Positions 42,887 through 52,313 of a DNA stretch of 64,000 nucleotides are shown piece by piece (within the stretch, counting starts at the first letter, position 1; each line of letters begins with the position of its first letter). The translations under genes were made by a program, and so were the position numbers. Below the pieces are notes generated by a model that saw only the letters and a list, made by a program, of their open reading frames with translations, made no database searches and was not told the origin of the DNA. The stretch covers positions 1 to 64,000 of the forward strand of contig CASFPX010000006.1 of the NCBI GenBank assembly GCA_949296915.1, written 5' to 3'. Source of the DNA: Onthovicinus sp900555545 (lineage in GTDB: Bacteria > Bacillota > Clostridia > Oscillospirales > Acutalibacteraceae).

Positions 42887-44218
42887 TCAGACGATACCCT
42901 GCGCGAGCATTGCATCGGCGACTTTTTTGAATCCGGCAATGTTCGCACCCATTACAAAGTTGTCCGGGTGGCCGTATTCTTTAGCGGCATCAGACATATT
43001 GGCATAGATGTCTTTCATGATATTGTTCAGGCGGGAATCGACTGTATCAAAGGACCAGCTCAGGCGGGCGGAGTTTTGGCTCATCTCCAGTGCGGAAGTA
43101 GCTACGCCGCCGGCATTTGCGGCCTTGGCCGGAGCAAAGAGCACCCCGTTGGCCTGGAAGCACTCAATGGCCTCCAGCTGTGAGGGCATATTTGCACCTT
43201 CACCTACGGCAATGACGCCGTTTTTGACAAGCATCTTGGCACTTGCCTCGCTGATCTCATTCTGTGTGGCGCAGGGCAGTGCTACGTCGCACGGGACCTC
43301 CCACACGTTGCCTTTCTCGTAATACTTGGCAGAGGGACGCTCTTTGGCGTAATCGCTCATACGGCCGCGGCGTACCTCTTTGATTTCCTTGAGCAGTGCA
43401 ACATCGATCCCTTCAGGATCATATACATAGCCGTTGGAATCGCTTGCCGTTACAACTTTTGCGCCCAATTGCTGGGCCTTTTCAATGGCATAGATCGCCA
43501 CGTTGCCGGACCCGGAAACGACGACGGTCTTACCCTCGATGGAGTTGCCGTGATCCTGGAGCATCTCCTCTACAATGTAGACCAGGCCATAACCGGTTGC
43601 CTCCGTGCGTACCATGGATCCGCCGTAGCTCAGGCCTTTGCCGGTCAGGATGCCCTCGTAGTTTCCGGTGATACGCTTGTACTGACCGAACATATAGCCG
43701 ATCTCGCGGCCGCCTACGCCGATGTCACCCGCCGGAACGTCCGTGTTGGGGCCGATCACGCGGTACAGCTGCGTCATGAAGGACTGGCAGAAGCGCATGA
43801 CTTCGTTATCGCTCTTGCCCTTGGGGTCAAAGTCCGCGCCGCCCTTGCCGCCGCCAATGGGCAAGCCGGTGAGGGAATTCTTGAAAATCTGCTCGAAACC
43901 GAGAAATTTGATGATACTCATATTGACGGATGGATGGAAACGCAGGCCGCCCTTGTATGGGCCGATGGCGCTGTTGAACTGCACACGGAAGCCGCGATTG
44001 ACGTGAACTTTTCCGGCGTCGTCTGTCCAGGATACGCGGAATACGGTCGCGCGTTCAGGCTCGACCAAACGCTCAAGCAGGGATTTCTGCTCATAGATCG
44101 GATTGCTCTCGATCACAGGGCGCAAGGAGTTGAGAACCTCGTTGACAGCCTGGCGGAACTCGCGCTGGTGGTGGTTTTTAGCGTCTACAATGTTCAAGAC
44201 GTCATCGACATAGCTCAT
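42887..44218 (-). CDS. gdhA: NADP-type glutamate dehydrogenase
   Basis: A 443-residue GDH of the hexameric bacterial class. PIGGGKGGADFDPKGKSDNE near 121-140 carries the catalytic Lys and the glycine-rich loop, VPAGDIGVGGREIGYMFGQY follows, and VVVSGSGNVAIYAIEKAQQL is the dinucleotide-binding motif. It links 2-oxoglutarate, ammonia and glutamate; in anaerobic amino-acid fermenters it can run in either direction. It is transcribed alone. The start has GGAGAG upstream. Confidence 0.95.
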   Translation of the reverse strand: MSYVDDVLNIVDAKNHHQREFRQAVNEVLNSLRPVIESNPIYEQKSLLERLVEPERATVFRVSWTDDAGKVHVNRGFRVQFNSAIGPYKGGLRFHPSVNMSIIKFLGFEQIFKNSLTGLPIGGGKGGADFDPKGKSDNEVMRFCQSFMTQLYRVIGPNTDVPAGDIGVGGREIGYMFGQYKRITGNYEGILTGKGLSYGGSMVRTEATGYGLVYIVEEMLQDHGNSIEGKTVVVSGSGNVAIYAIEKAQQLGAKVVTASDSNGYVYDPEGIDVALLKEIKEVRRGRMSDYAKERPSAKYYEKGNVWEVPCDVALPCATQNEISEASAKMLVKNGVIAVGEGANMPSQLEAIECFQANGVLFAPAKAANAGGVATSALEMSQNSARLSWSFDTVDSRLNNIMKDIYANMSDAAKEYGHPDNFVMGANIAGFKKVADAMLAQGIV

Positions 44219-44263
44219 GCAAATCTCTCCAAACTTTTATGTGTATTTTTAAATGCGGGTTCT

Positions 44264-44292
44264 ATTATAAACTTCTCATCTCTAAAATGCAA
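44264..44292 (-). promoter_or_regulatory. gdhA promoter
   Basis: On the minus strand: -35 TTGCAT (44287-44292), 17-base spacer, perfect -10 TATAAT (44264-44269). Confidence 0.8.
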
Positions 44293-44296
44293 TATT

Positions 44297-44325
44297 TTTT
44301 TGAAAAATTTCATATTTTTCAAAAA
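44297..44325. promoter_or_regulatory. AT-rich inverted repeat upstream of the gdhA promoter
   Basis: Twelve-base perfect arms TTTTTGAAAAAT (44297-44308) and ATTTTTCAAAAA (44314-44325) with a TTCAT loop lie immediately upstream of the gdhA -35 box. This could be an operator or an UP-type element. The remaining bases to 44588 hold no further gene, only the RBS of the next gene (AGGAGGA near 44575). Confidence 0.5.
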
Positions 44326-44588
44326 TGAGCAGCCACTCACCTAAAATTAGGATAAAAATGCAAGTTTTTCCGATGAGTGTTTCATCATTTTGGACAATCG
44401 CCGAACGGATCCAGAGGAAAAACCGGCGTCTTGGGGGAACAGGACCGGGGGTGAGCCCAGGGATGGGATTGCAAGTTTAGCCCGTTTATGTTATAAAATT
44501 TAGGAAGAGGGCCGCTCTGCAATCAAAACAGGGCGCGCCGCCGGTGTCTGGATGAATTGAGAGTTTACGCTTGCAGGAGGAATCAACA

Positions 44589-46295
44589 ATGCAGGGAAAG
44601 TTTAAAGCAGTAGCGGTCTCTACCGATATTGCATGTACACAGGATCAATATGAAGTATTGGCTGCTGCCCAAGACAGCCATACGGAGATCATTGCGTGGA
44701 AGAATGACCGCGCTATCGCGCAGATCGCTGTTCTCAGCGGGTGGGAGAAATTGACCGGACTCACCGTTTCCGCGGGGAAATTCACCGGAATGTCAGGTGA
44801 CTTTGAGGGAAGCGTGGTGTGTGCCTTTATCCGCGAGACAAAGGCGTTTGTGGGGAACGGAAAGCAGGACGATGGAAGCCGAAGCGCCTATCCGGATGTC
44901 ATCTGGTCAGACGATCCCGTGGATCTGGAGGCGCAACGCATCCAACCTGTGTGGATAAACTTCACCGTGCCAAAGAATGCACGGCCGGGCACTTATACAG
45001 GTGAGATCGTGCTGGCCGCGGCGGGGATACGGGCGGCCGTCCCATACACGTTGGAGGTGCTTGATCTGACTGCGCCGGATCCGCAGGATTACCGGTTTGA
45101 TATTGAACTGTGGCAGTATCCATACCGTGTGGCAGACTATTATGGGGTGGAGCCATTCTCACAGGAGCACTTTGACATCCTGCGCCCGCACCTGGAAAAA
45201 TACCGCGAGTTGGGCGGCCATGCGATCACCGCCAGTATTGTTGAGGAGCCGTGGAACGGCCAGACCTATGGGCGCTACCCCTCCATGATCAAATGGATAC
45301 GCCGTGCGGATCGTACCTTTTCGTTTGACTTCTCCCAGTTCGACCGCTGGGTGGAGTTTTGCCATTCCATCGGGCTTGGGGATAAGATTGTGTGTTACAG
45401 CCTGATCCCGTGGGGGAACAGGATCCGCTATTATGATGAAAAGAAGGGGAAGGAGCGGTGCATCGCACCGCGCACCGGAACCTGGAAGTATAAAAAGGTG
45501 TGGCGGCAGTTTTTGCAGGCGTTGGTTGACCATGCGGAGCAGAAGGGGTGGTTTGACGACCTGTATATCGGTATTGACGAGCGGGCGGCTATGAAAAAGG
45601 CCTATGACCTGATCGACACCGTGCGCGGCAAGGATGGCAAACTGCTGAAAAAGGCCGCGGCCATGAACCACTTCAATGCGAAATATTTCCCATTAATTGA
45701 CCGGATGGCCAGCGTCAGCGTGGGGTCAGAGCCGCTCAAGAGCGCCATGGCGGATTATAAGCAGCTGTGCGCGCGCCGCAAGGATCACCCGGAGCTGCGG
45801 ACTACCGTGTACACGTGTGTGGGGCACTTCCCAAACAGCTTTACTTACAGCATGCCGGGCGAGGGATACTGGACCATCCTGTTCAGTGCGGCTATGGGTG
45901 CCAACGGCTACCTGCGCTGGGCGTATGATGCGTGGGTCAAGGATCCGTTGCACGATACGACACATGTCAGCTTTGAGTCCGGTGACTGCTTCCTGATCTA
46001 TCCCGATGAGGCGGACGCGGCGCATCCCGTCCCGCGTATGTCAGTGCGCCTGGAAAAACTGGCCGAGGGGATGCGCGACATCAATAAGCTCCTGCTGCTT
46101 GCAGAGCACTCCGAGCCGATGGCACAGCGGACGGAAAAGCTGCTCGCGTCGGTGCGGTGCGACTACACGCAGAACCCGGATAAGGTGGCCGTCGCCGTGG
46201 CGGATGAAAAGACGCGGGCACAGTTGCCGGAGGATATGGATCGCATCCGTGGGGAGTTAACTGCAATGGCGCGCGACTTTTTGGCGGCAAAATAA
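44589..46295 (+). CDS. GH123/DUF4091-like glycoside hydrolase
   Basis: A 568-residue protein; ATG 44589 with AGGAGGA upstream. The N-terminal half has QPVWINFTVPKNARPGTYTG, the beta-sandwich signature of GH123-type proteins; the C-terminal barrel has YIGIDER with the Asp-Glu pair D330-E331 in the position of the GH123 substrate-assisted catalytic pair. The final ~100 residues fit DUF4091. GH123 enzymes are N-acetyl-beta-galactosaminidases. No signal peptide is visible, so it may act inside the cell on imported fragments. It is a single gene with no transporter next to it. Confidence 0.75.
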   Translation: MQGKFKAVAVSTDIACTQDQYEVLAAAQDSHTEIIAWKNDRAIAQIAVLSGWEKLTGLTVSAGKFTGMSGDFEGSVVCAFIRETKAFVGNGKQDDGSRSAYPDVIWSDDPVDLEAQRIQPVWINFTVPKNARPGTYTGEIVLAAAGIRAAVPYTLEVLDLTAPDPQDYRFDIELWQYPYRVADYYGVEPFSQEHFDILRPHLEKYRELGGHAITASIVEEPWNGQTYGRYPSMIKWIRRADRTFSFDFSQFDRWVEFCHSIGLGDKIVCYSLIPWGNRIRYYDEKKGKERCIAPRTGTWKYKKVWRQFLQALVDHAEQKGWFDDLYIGIDERAAMKKAYDLIDTVRGKDGKLLKKAAAMNHFNAKYFPLIDRMASVSVGSEPLKSAMADYKQLCARRKDHPELRTTVYTCVGHFPNSFTYSMPGEGYWTILFSAAMGANGYLRWAYDAWVKDPLHDTTHVSFESGDCFLIYPDEADAAHPVPRMSVRLEKLAEGMRDINKLLLLAEHSEPMAQRTEKLLASVRCDYTQNPDKVAVAVADEKTRAQLPEDMDRIRGELTAMARDFLAAK

Positions 46296-46314
46296 TAAAG
46301 AATTGCAAAAAATA

Positions 46315-46345
46315 GAGGTCCGGACGGCATTGCCGTCCGGACCTC
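46315..46345. terminator. Terminator between convergent genes
   Basis: Fourteen-base perfect arms GAGGTCCGGACGGC (46315-46328) and GCCGTCCGGACCTC (46332-46345). On the minus strand TATTTTTT follows, so it works best for the CorC/HlyC gene. Confidence 0.9.
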
Positions 46346-46398
46346 AAAATTATCGTATCTGGGATATCGCTCCGATGGGATGACATTCTGTGGCGAGA

Positions 46399-47772
46399 TC
46401 AGTTTTCGTCCCTCTTCTTTCTGGAACGATTCTCTTCCTCTGCGGGAGCCTCCTCCTTGGGGAGGATTTCCAGCTTGATTTTGCCGATACGGCGCTCCTC
46501 TACATTTAACACTGTAAACCGGATGTTCTCATACTCCGCAGTGTTCATCTCACCGTCCTCGGGCAGATAGCCGAGCAGGCTGATGACAAATCCGCCCAGC
46601 GTATCATAATCGCCTTCCGGGAATTCAATCCCCGTGATCTCCTCCACCTCGTCCAGATCCGTTGTGCCGTCGATGGTGAAGGTGGTATCGTTAATCTTGG
46701 AGATCTCCTCATCCTCGTTATCGTATTCGTCCTGGATGTTGCCGACGATGCTCTCCACAATATCCTCCAGGGTGACGATTCCGGCGGTGCCGCCGTACTC
46801 ATCCACGACGATCGCCATCTGGATGTGGCTCTCCGTCATCTCGCGGAACAGATCACCGCATTTTTTCGTCTCCGGCACATAGAGCGGTTTGCGGATAAAG
46901 TCGCGCAGCGTCTTATTCTCCGGCAAATCGTTGCCAATGAATTTTAGCAAGTCTTTAATATAGGCGATGCCAATCACGTTGTCCAGATCCTCCTCATACA
47001 CGGGGATCCGGGAATAGCCCTCCTGAATGGAGATCTGAATCACGTCCTGAACGGGTTCATTGACCTCCACCGCCGAAATGTCAGTGCGGTGAGTCATGAT
47101 ATCCGCCGCGTCGATGTCGTCGAACTCAAAGACGTTGTTGATCATTTCCTTTTGGGAGTTTTCAATTACGCCCTTCTCCTGGCCGACGTCTACCATCATA
47201 CGGATTTCTTCCTCAGTGACAACTTCTTCGTCCGCGTTGGGATCAAAGCCGAGGATGCGCACCACCACATTGGTGGAAAAGGAGAGGAGTTTGACGAGCG
47301 GCTTGGTCACCTTGGCAAATACCGTCAGGAATCCAACCGCCATAAAGGAGACCTTCTCCGGCTTTTGCATGGCGATGCGTTTGGGCGCAAGTTCGCCGAG
47401 TACCAGCGAAAAATAGGAGGTGATCAGCGTGACCAGGATAACGGAGATCGTATTGATCGCGCCGCGTGGAATTGCCGGGATCAGCGGGGCGACGCTGTCG
47501 GTAATCATATCGGCAAAGGTCTGGGAGGCGGACGCGGAGGTCAGGAACCCGGCCAAAGTGACGCCGATCTGGATAGTGGACAGGAAATTGCTGGAGTTCT
47601 TCGTCAGCTTCAGCACCTTGATCGCCTTTTTATTGCCCTCTTCGGCCATTTTTTCAATCTTGGCGTCGTTGAGGGAAATGATTGCAATCTCGCTCATGGC
47701 GAAGTAGGCGTTGACGAGAATCAGTACAAACAGCAGTACGATTTGAAGGACCAGCGATAACGGGTCGTCCAT
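46399..47772 (-). CDS. CorC/HlyC family membrane protein (DUF21-CBS-CorC)
   Basis: A 457-residue protein. ATG 47772 (MDDPLSLVLQIVLLFVLILV) is preferred, since AAAGGAGA lies upstream; the frame is open 31 codons further. The DUF21/CNNM membrane domain covers about residues 1-180, with AMSEIAIISLNDAKIEKMAEEGNKKA and LGELAPKRIAMQ. Two CBS domains follow at about 195-320 (IMTHRTDISAVEV, YIKDLLKF), and then the CorC_HlyC domain at about 335-430. Family members are linked to Mg2+ or Co2+ efflux. It is transcribed alone. Confidence 0.9.
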   Translation of the reverse strand: MDDPLSLVLQIVLLFVLILVNAYFAMSEIAIISLNDAKIEKMAEEGNKKAIKVLKLTKNSSNFLSTIQIGVTLAGFLTSASASQTFADMITDSVAPLIPAIPRGAINTISVILVTLITSYFSLVLGELAPKRIAMQKPEKVSFMAVGFLTVFAKVTKPLVKLLSFSTNVVVRILGFDPNADEEVVTEEEIRMMVDVGQEKGVIENSQKEMINNVFEFDDIDAADIMTHRTDISAVEVNEPVQDVIQISIQEGYSRIPVYEEDLDNVIGIAYIKDLLKFIGNDLPENKTLRDFIRKPLYVPETKKCGDLFREMTESHIQMAIVVDEYGGTAGIVTLEDIVESIVGNIQDEYDNEDEEISKINDTTFTIDGTTDLDEVEEITGIEFPEGDYDTLGGFVISLLGYLPEDGEMNTAEYENIRFTVLNVEERRIGKIKLEILPKEEAPAEEENRSRKKRDEN

Positions 47773-47926
47773 TGTGAAGTTTTCTCCTTTCAGTATTGGC
47801 AAAAGTTTTATAATAAAATTTTTTCTATTATACAGGATCATGAAGGCTTTGTCAAATTTGTTCAACCTGCGAAAAAAATTGCCCGGCGGTTCTCTCCTTC
47901 ACCACTAAATTTTCCCGGAATCGCAG

Positions 47927-47955
47927 TTTACATTTTTTATTAAAAGTGATAAAAT
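47927..47955 (+). promoter_or_regulatory. nifJ promoter
   Basis: -35 TTTACA (47927-47932), 17-base spacer, -10 TAAAAT (47950-47955). The leader of about 108 bases contains a CCCCCGTGT...GCGCGGCGGGGG-like GC stem near 48007-48033. Confidence 0.7.
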
Positions 47956-48069
47956 CAAAGGTGTAGCTTATATCATCTGCTCATTCGAGGATGCGCGTAT
48001 GCCGTTTCCCCCGTGTCTGTCTGCGCGGCGGGGGTTATGGCAGCGTGACTATAAGGAGGAACTGTTAAA

Positions 48070-51000
48070 ATGGCGAGAAAAACCAAGACGATGGACGGCA
48101 ATAATGCAGCCGCCCATGTGAGCTATGCGTTCACGGAGGTCGCCGCGATCTATCCGATCACCCCGTCGTCCGTGATGGCGGAGGAGACCGATAAGATGGC
48201 GGCAGCCGGCCGCAAGAACCTGTTCGGCCAGCCGGTCAAGATTGCGGAGATGCAGTCCGAGGCGGGCGCGGCAGGTGCTGTGCACGGCTCCCTTTCCGCA
48301 GGTGCCCTGACCACCACCTACACGGCTTCTCAGGGCCTGTTGCTCATGATCCCGAACATGTATAAAATCGCGGGCGAGCTGCTGCCGAGCGTGATCAACG
48401 TATCTGCGCGCTGTGTCTCCACCCACGCACTGAACATCTTCGGCGATCACTCCGATATCTATGCGTGCCGCCAGACGGGTTATGCAATGCTCTGCTCCAA
48501 CAACCCGCAGGAGGTTATGGATCTCGGCGCGGTGGCGCACCTGTCCACCATTAAGGGCCGCGTTCCGTTCCTGCACTTCTTTGACGGCTTCCGCACCTCT
48601 CACGAGGTCCAGAAGATCAAGATTTGGGATTATGATGAACTCGGCGAGATGCTCGACTGGGATGCAGTCAACCGCTTCCGCCGTCATGCCCTCAACCCGG
48701 AACACCCGGTGCTGCGCGGTTCCGCCCAGAACCCCGATATCTTCTTCCAGGCGCGCGAAGCCTGCAACCCGTATTACGACGAGATTGTCGGTATTACGGA
48801 AGCGTACATGAATGAAGTCAACCGCCGCATCGGTACGGACTATAAACTGTTCAACTACTATGGCGCCCCGGATGCCGAGAATATCATCGTGGCCATGGGC
48901 TCCGTGTGCGATACGATTGAGGAGACAATTGATTACCTCAACGCGAACGGCGGCAAGGTCGGCCTTGTCAAGGTGCATCTATACCGCCCGTTCTCCGTCA
49001 AGCACCTGCTCAGCGTGATCCCGGATACGGTCAAAAAGATCTCCGTGCTCGACCGCACCAAGGAGCCCGGTTCCCTGGGCGAGCCGCTGTACCTGGATGT
49101 GGTCGCCGCACTCAAGGGCTCCAAGTTCGAGAATGTCCCGGTGTACGGCGGCCGTTACGGCCTCGGCTCCAAGGATACGAACCCCGGCCACATCATCTCC
49201 GTTTACCGCAACATGGAGCAGGCCGAGCCCAAGCATCGCTTCACCCTCGCCATTGAGGACGATGTTACGCATCTCTCCCTGCCGGTCAAGGAGAACCCGA
49301 ACACCACCCCGGAGGGCACGCACTCCTGCAAATTCTGGGGTTTGGGATCTGACGGAACGGTCGGTGCGAACAAGAACTCCATTAAGATTATCGGCGACAA
49401 TACCGATATGTATGCGCAGGGCTATTTCTCCTATGACTCCAAAAAGTCCGGCGGCGTAACGGTATCCCACCTGCGCTTTGGCAAGAAGCCGATCAAGTCC
49501 ACCTACCTGATCAACAAGGCGGACTTTGTCGCCTGCCACAATCCGTCTTATGTGGATAAGTATAAGATGGTTGAGGATCTGAAGCAGGGCGGAACTTTCC
49601 TGCTCAACTGCTCCTGGGATGCTGCTGAGCTCGACGCCAACCTGCCGGCTTCTATGAAGAAATTCATTGCCGAGAACGATATCAAGTTCTACACCATCGA
49701 TGCCACCCACATCGCCAAGGAACTGGGCTTGGGCGGCCGTGTCAACACGATCCTTCAGGCCGCATTCTTCAAACTGACCGAGATCATCCCCGTCGATGAT
49801 GCCGTTCGCCTGATGAAAGAGGCCGCCACCCGTTCCTACGGCAAGAAGGGCGAGAAGATCGTCGCCATGAACCACTCCGCGATTGACCGCGGCGTCGCCG
49901 ATGTCAAGAAGGTTGACGTCCCGGCTGAGTGGGCAAATGCGAGCGGCGAGGCCAAGGTTGAGCCGGTCGAGACCGATCGCCCGGAGATGAAGAAGTTCGT
50001 CGAGAACATCCTGCGTCCGGCAAACGCTCAGCTGGGCGACACGCTGCCGGTATCCGCATTTGAAGATGCGGCGGATGGTACGTTCCCGCAGGGTTCCGCA
50101 GCTTTTGAGAAGCGCGGTATCGCCGTCGATATTCCCTGCTGGATCCCGGAAAACTGCATCCAGTGTAACTTCTGCTCCTATGTCTGCCCGCATGCGGTCA
50201 TCCGTCCGTTTGCATTCACGGAAGAGGAGCTCAAGAACGCGCCGGAGGGCCTGAAGTCCAAGCCGATGACGGGCGTCCCGGGCATGCAGTTCGGCATGCA
50301 GATCTCCGCTTATGACTGCACAGGCTGCGGCTCCTGTGCCAATGTCTGCCCCGGTATGAAGGGCAACAAAGCTCTTGTCATGAAGCCGGCGGAGACACAG
50401 TTTGAGCAGCAGGTCAATTTCAACTATGCACACTCCCTCCCGCAGAAGAAGGAGGTCGCGGAGAAGTTTAAGCCCACTACGGTCAAGGGCAGCCAGTTCC
50501 GCACCCCGCTGCTCGAGTTCTCCGGCGCCTGCGCCGGCTGCGGCGAGACCCCGTATGCCAAGCTGGCAACCCAGCTCTTTGGCGACAGGATGTACATCGC
50601 CAATGCGACGGGATGCTCCTCCATCTGGGGCGGTTCCGCACCGAGCACACCCTACACGGTCAATAAGGACGGCCACGGCCCTGCTTGGTCCAACTCCCTG
50701 TTTGAGGACAACGCCGAGTACGGCTATGGTATGATGCTCGCCAACAACCAGATTCGTGCACGCCTGTCGGAGTATGTCCAGACCCTGGCTGCCTCCGGCA
50801 ATGCAGAAGTTGCGGCGGATGCAAAGGCTTGGCTGGATACGTATGAGGACGGCAATGCCAATGCGGATGCCTCCGCGGCCCTGCGCGCAGTGCTCGCCAC
50901 CGCCGCACTGAATGGCGACGAGAAGGTTGCGGCCGATAAGGTGCTCGCCGATGCCGATTACTTGGCAAAGAAGTCCATTTGGATCTTCGGCGGCGACGGT

Positions 51001-51636
51001 TGGGCCTATGATATCGGCTACGGTGGACTCGACCACGTCATTGCTCAGAATCAGGATGTCAACATCCTTGTCTTTGATACCGAGGTCTACTCCAACACCG
51101 GTGGACAGGCCTCCAAGTCCACCCCCACGGGCGCGGTTGCACAGTTTGCCGCCGCCGGTAAGGTGGTCAAGAAGAAGAATCTGGCCCAGATGGCCATGAG
51201 CTATGGCTACGTCTATGTGGCGCAGGTCGCCATGGGCGCGGATTACAACCAGTGCCTGAAAGCCTTCCACGAGGCGGAGAGCTATCACGGCCCATCCATC
51301 ATCATCGCCTATGCGCCGTGCATCAACCACGGCATCAAGGGTGGTATGGGTATCAGCCAGACGGAGGAGAAGCGTGCGGTTGCGGCCGGCTACTGGCACA
51401 ACTTCCGCTTTAACCCGGCGCTGGCGGCCGAGGGTAAGAATCCGTTCACGCTGGACAGCAAGGCTCCCACGGAGGCCTATCGCGACTTCATCATGAACGA
51501 GGTCCGCTATAACTCCCTGCTCCGTGCTTTCCCGGACCGCGCAGAGAAGCTGTTCGAGAGCGCAGAGGAGTCCGCCACGGAGAAGTACGATCAGCTCGTA
51601 CGCCTGCAGAGCTTCTATGCTCCGGAGGAGAAGTAA
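48070..51636 (+). CDS. nifJ: Pyruvate:ferredoxin (flavodoxin) oxidoreductase
   Basis: A 1188-residue single-chain enzyme with all PFOR domains. An N-terminal pyrimidine-binding domain has AAIYPITPSSVMAE; a transketolase C-like domain and the gamma domain follow. Two 4Fe-4S motifs, CIQCNFCSYVCP and CTGCGSCANVCP, lie near residues 695-765, and a C-terminal thiamine-diphosphate domain has SGACAGCGETPY and ANATGCSSIWGGSAPSTPYT. It converts pyruvate and CoA to acetyl-CoA, CO2 and reduced ferredoxin, the core step of energy metabolism here. RBS AAGGAGGA precedes ATG 48070. Codon use is strongly biased to C/G-ending codons, which suggests high expression. Confidence 0.97.
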   Translation: MARKTKTMDGNNAAAHVSYAFTEVAAIYPITPSSVMAEETDKMAAAGRKNLFGQPVKIAEMQSEAGAAGAVHGSLSAGALTTTYTASQGLLLMIPNMYKIAGELLPSVINVSARCVSTHALNIFGDHSDIYACRQTGYAMLCSNNPQEVMDLGAVAHLSTIKGRVPFLHFFDGFRTSHEVQKIKIWDYDELGEMLDWDAVNRFRRHALNPEHPVLRGSAQNPDIFFQAREACNPYYDEIVGITEAYMNEVNRRIGTDYKLFNYYGAPDAENIIVAMGSVCDTIEETIDYLNANGGKVGLVKVHLYRPFSVKHLLSVIPDTVKKISVLDRTKEPGSLGEPLYLDVVAALKGSKFENVPVYGGRYGLGSKDTNPGHIISVYRNMEQAEPKHRFTLAIEDDVTHLSLPVKENPNTTPEGTHSCKFWGLGSDGTVGANKNSIKIIGDNTDMYAQGYFSYDSKKSGGVTVSHLRFGKKPIKSTYLINKADFVACHNPSYVDKYKMVEDLKQGGTFLLNCSWDAAELDANLPASMKKFIAENDIKFYTIDATHIAKELGLGGRVNTILQAAFFKLTEIIPVDDAVRLMKEAATRSYGKKGEKIVAMNHSAIDRGVADVKKVDVPAEWANASGEAKVEPVETDRPEMKKFVENILRPANAQLGDTLPVSAFEDAADGTFPQGSAAFEKRGIAVDIPCWIPENCIQCNFCSYVCPHAVIRPFAFTEEELKNAPEGLKSKPMTGVPGMQFGMQISAYDCTGCGSCANVCPGMKGNKALVMKPAETQFEQQVNFNYAHSLPQKKEVAEKFKPTTVKGSQFRTPLLEFSGACAGCGETPYAKLATQLFGDRMYIANATGCSSIWGGSAPSTPYTVNKDGHGPAWSNSLFEDNAEYGYGMMLANNQIRARLSEYVQTLAASGNAEVAADAKAWLDTYEDGNANADASAALRAVLATAALNGDEKVAADKVLADADYLAKKSIWIFGGDGWAYDIGYGGLDHVIAQNQDVNILVFDTEVYSNTGGQASKSTPTGAVAQFAAAGKVVKKKNLAQMAMSYGYVYVAQVAMGADYNQCLKAFHEAESYHGPSIIIAYAPCINHGIKGGMGISQTEEKRAVAAGYWHNFRFNPALAAEGKNPFTLDSKAPTEAYRDFIMNEVRYNSLLRAFPDRAEKLFESAEESATEKYDQLVRLQSFYAPEEK

Positions 51637-51669
51637 TCTTCCACTCAGGAACCCAATAAAACATAAAGC

Positions 51670-51709
51670 CGGCCCGGCATCTTCTTTTGAGGATGCCGGG
51701 CCGTTTTTT
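51670..51709 (+). terminator. nifJ terminator
   Basis: Twelve-base arms CGGCCCGGCATC (51670-51681) and GATGCCGGGCCG (51692-51703), then TTTTTT. Confidence 0.93.
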
Positions 51710-51784
51710 GTGGGGCGGATGTGGGAATATCGGATCATTTTTTAAGAATAAATCAACATTTTGTAAACAGTAGGGGGGAAGCAA

Positions 51785-51812
51785 TTGACTTTTTACTAGT
51801 TTTGAGTAAAAT
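51785..51812 (+). promoter_or_regulatory. marR-MATE promoter with embedded inverted repeat
   Basis: -35 TTGACT (51785-51790), 16-base spacer, -10 TAAAAT (51807-51812). The inverted repeat TTTTACT (51791-51797) / AGTAAAA (51805-51811) fills the spacer and reaches the -10 box, a natural place for a MarR operator. Confidence 0.65.
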
Positions 51813-51860
51813 TGTTTTATAAAGAACTATTTTAATAACACTGATCAGAGGTGGGATAGA

Positions 51861-52313
51861 ATGGAAAGCGCTACAGATGTCCTGTTGGCCATCCGGATGA
51901 TCGTAAAACTGTATGAAAAAATGCTTCGGCCTGTCTGTGAGCACTATCATCTGGCACAGATAGAGGCGGATGTGATCAGCTTCCTGTATAACAATCCTGG
52001 CCGGGATACGGTCGGGGATATTGCAGAGTTCCGTATGCTGTCCAAAGGTAACGTATCCATTGCGGCGGAAAAATTAATCCAACGTTCCGTGCTCCGGCGT
52101 GAGCAGGACTCCGCAGACCGGCGCCGGATGCACCTGTATCTGCGCCCGGAGGCGGATCCGATCATCACGGAGATACAGCAGGTACGCGGGGAATTTATTC
52201 AACAGATTTTTGATGGTTTTCAGCCGGAGGATTTGCAGATGTTTTCCCACCTGAACAGCCGCCTTGCGGAGAATGTGCAAAAGGCTTTGGAAGGCGGTGT
52301 GCGCCATGAATGA
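51861..52313 (+). CDS. MarR-family transcriptional regulator
   Basis: A 150-residue winged-helix protein. IEADVISFLYNNPGRDTVGDIAEF is the helix-turn-helix entry, MLSKGNVSIAAEKLIQRSVLRREQDSADRRRMHLYL the recognition helix and wing with the DxRR motif typical of MarR. It overlaps the MATE transporter gene by eight bases and probably represses its own operon through the inverted repeat at 51791-51811, released by a drug-like ligand. Confidence 0.88.
   Translation: MESATDVLLAIRMIVKLYEKMLRPVCEHYHLAQIEADVISFLYNNPGRDTVGDIAEFRMLSKGNVSIAAEKLIQRSVLRREQDSADRRRMHLYLRPEADPIITEIQQVRGEFIQQIFDGFQPEDLQMFSHLNSRLAENVQKALEGGVRHE

Noticed and set aside
48979..51738. A 919-codon open frame antisense to nifJ
   Set aside because: It mirrors the strongly biased third-codon positions of nifJ, has no ribosome binding site and no recognisable domain. 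The sense strand encodes a complete, highly conserved enzyme.
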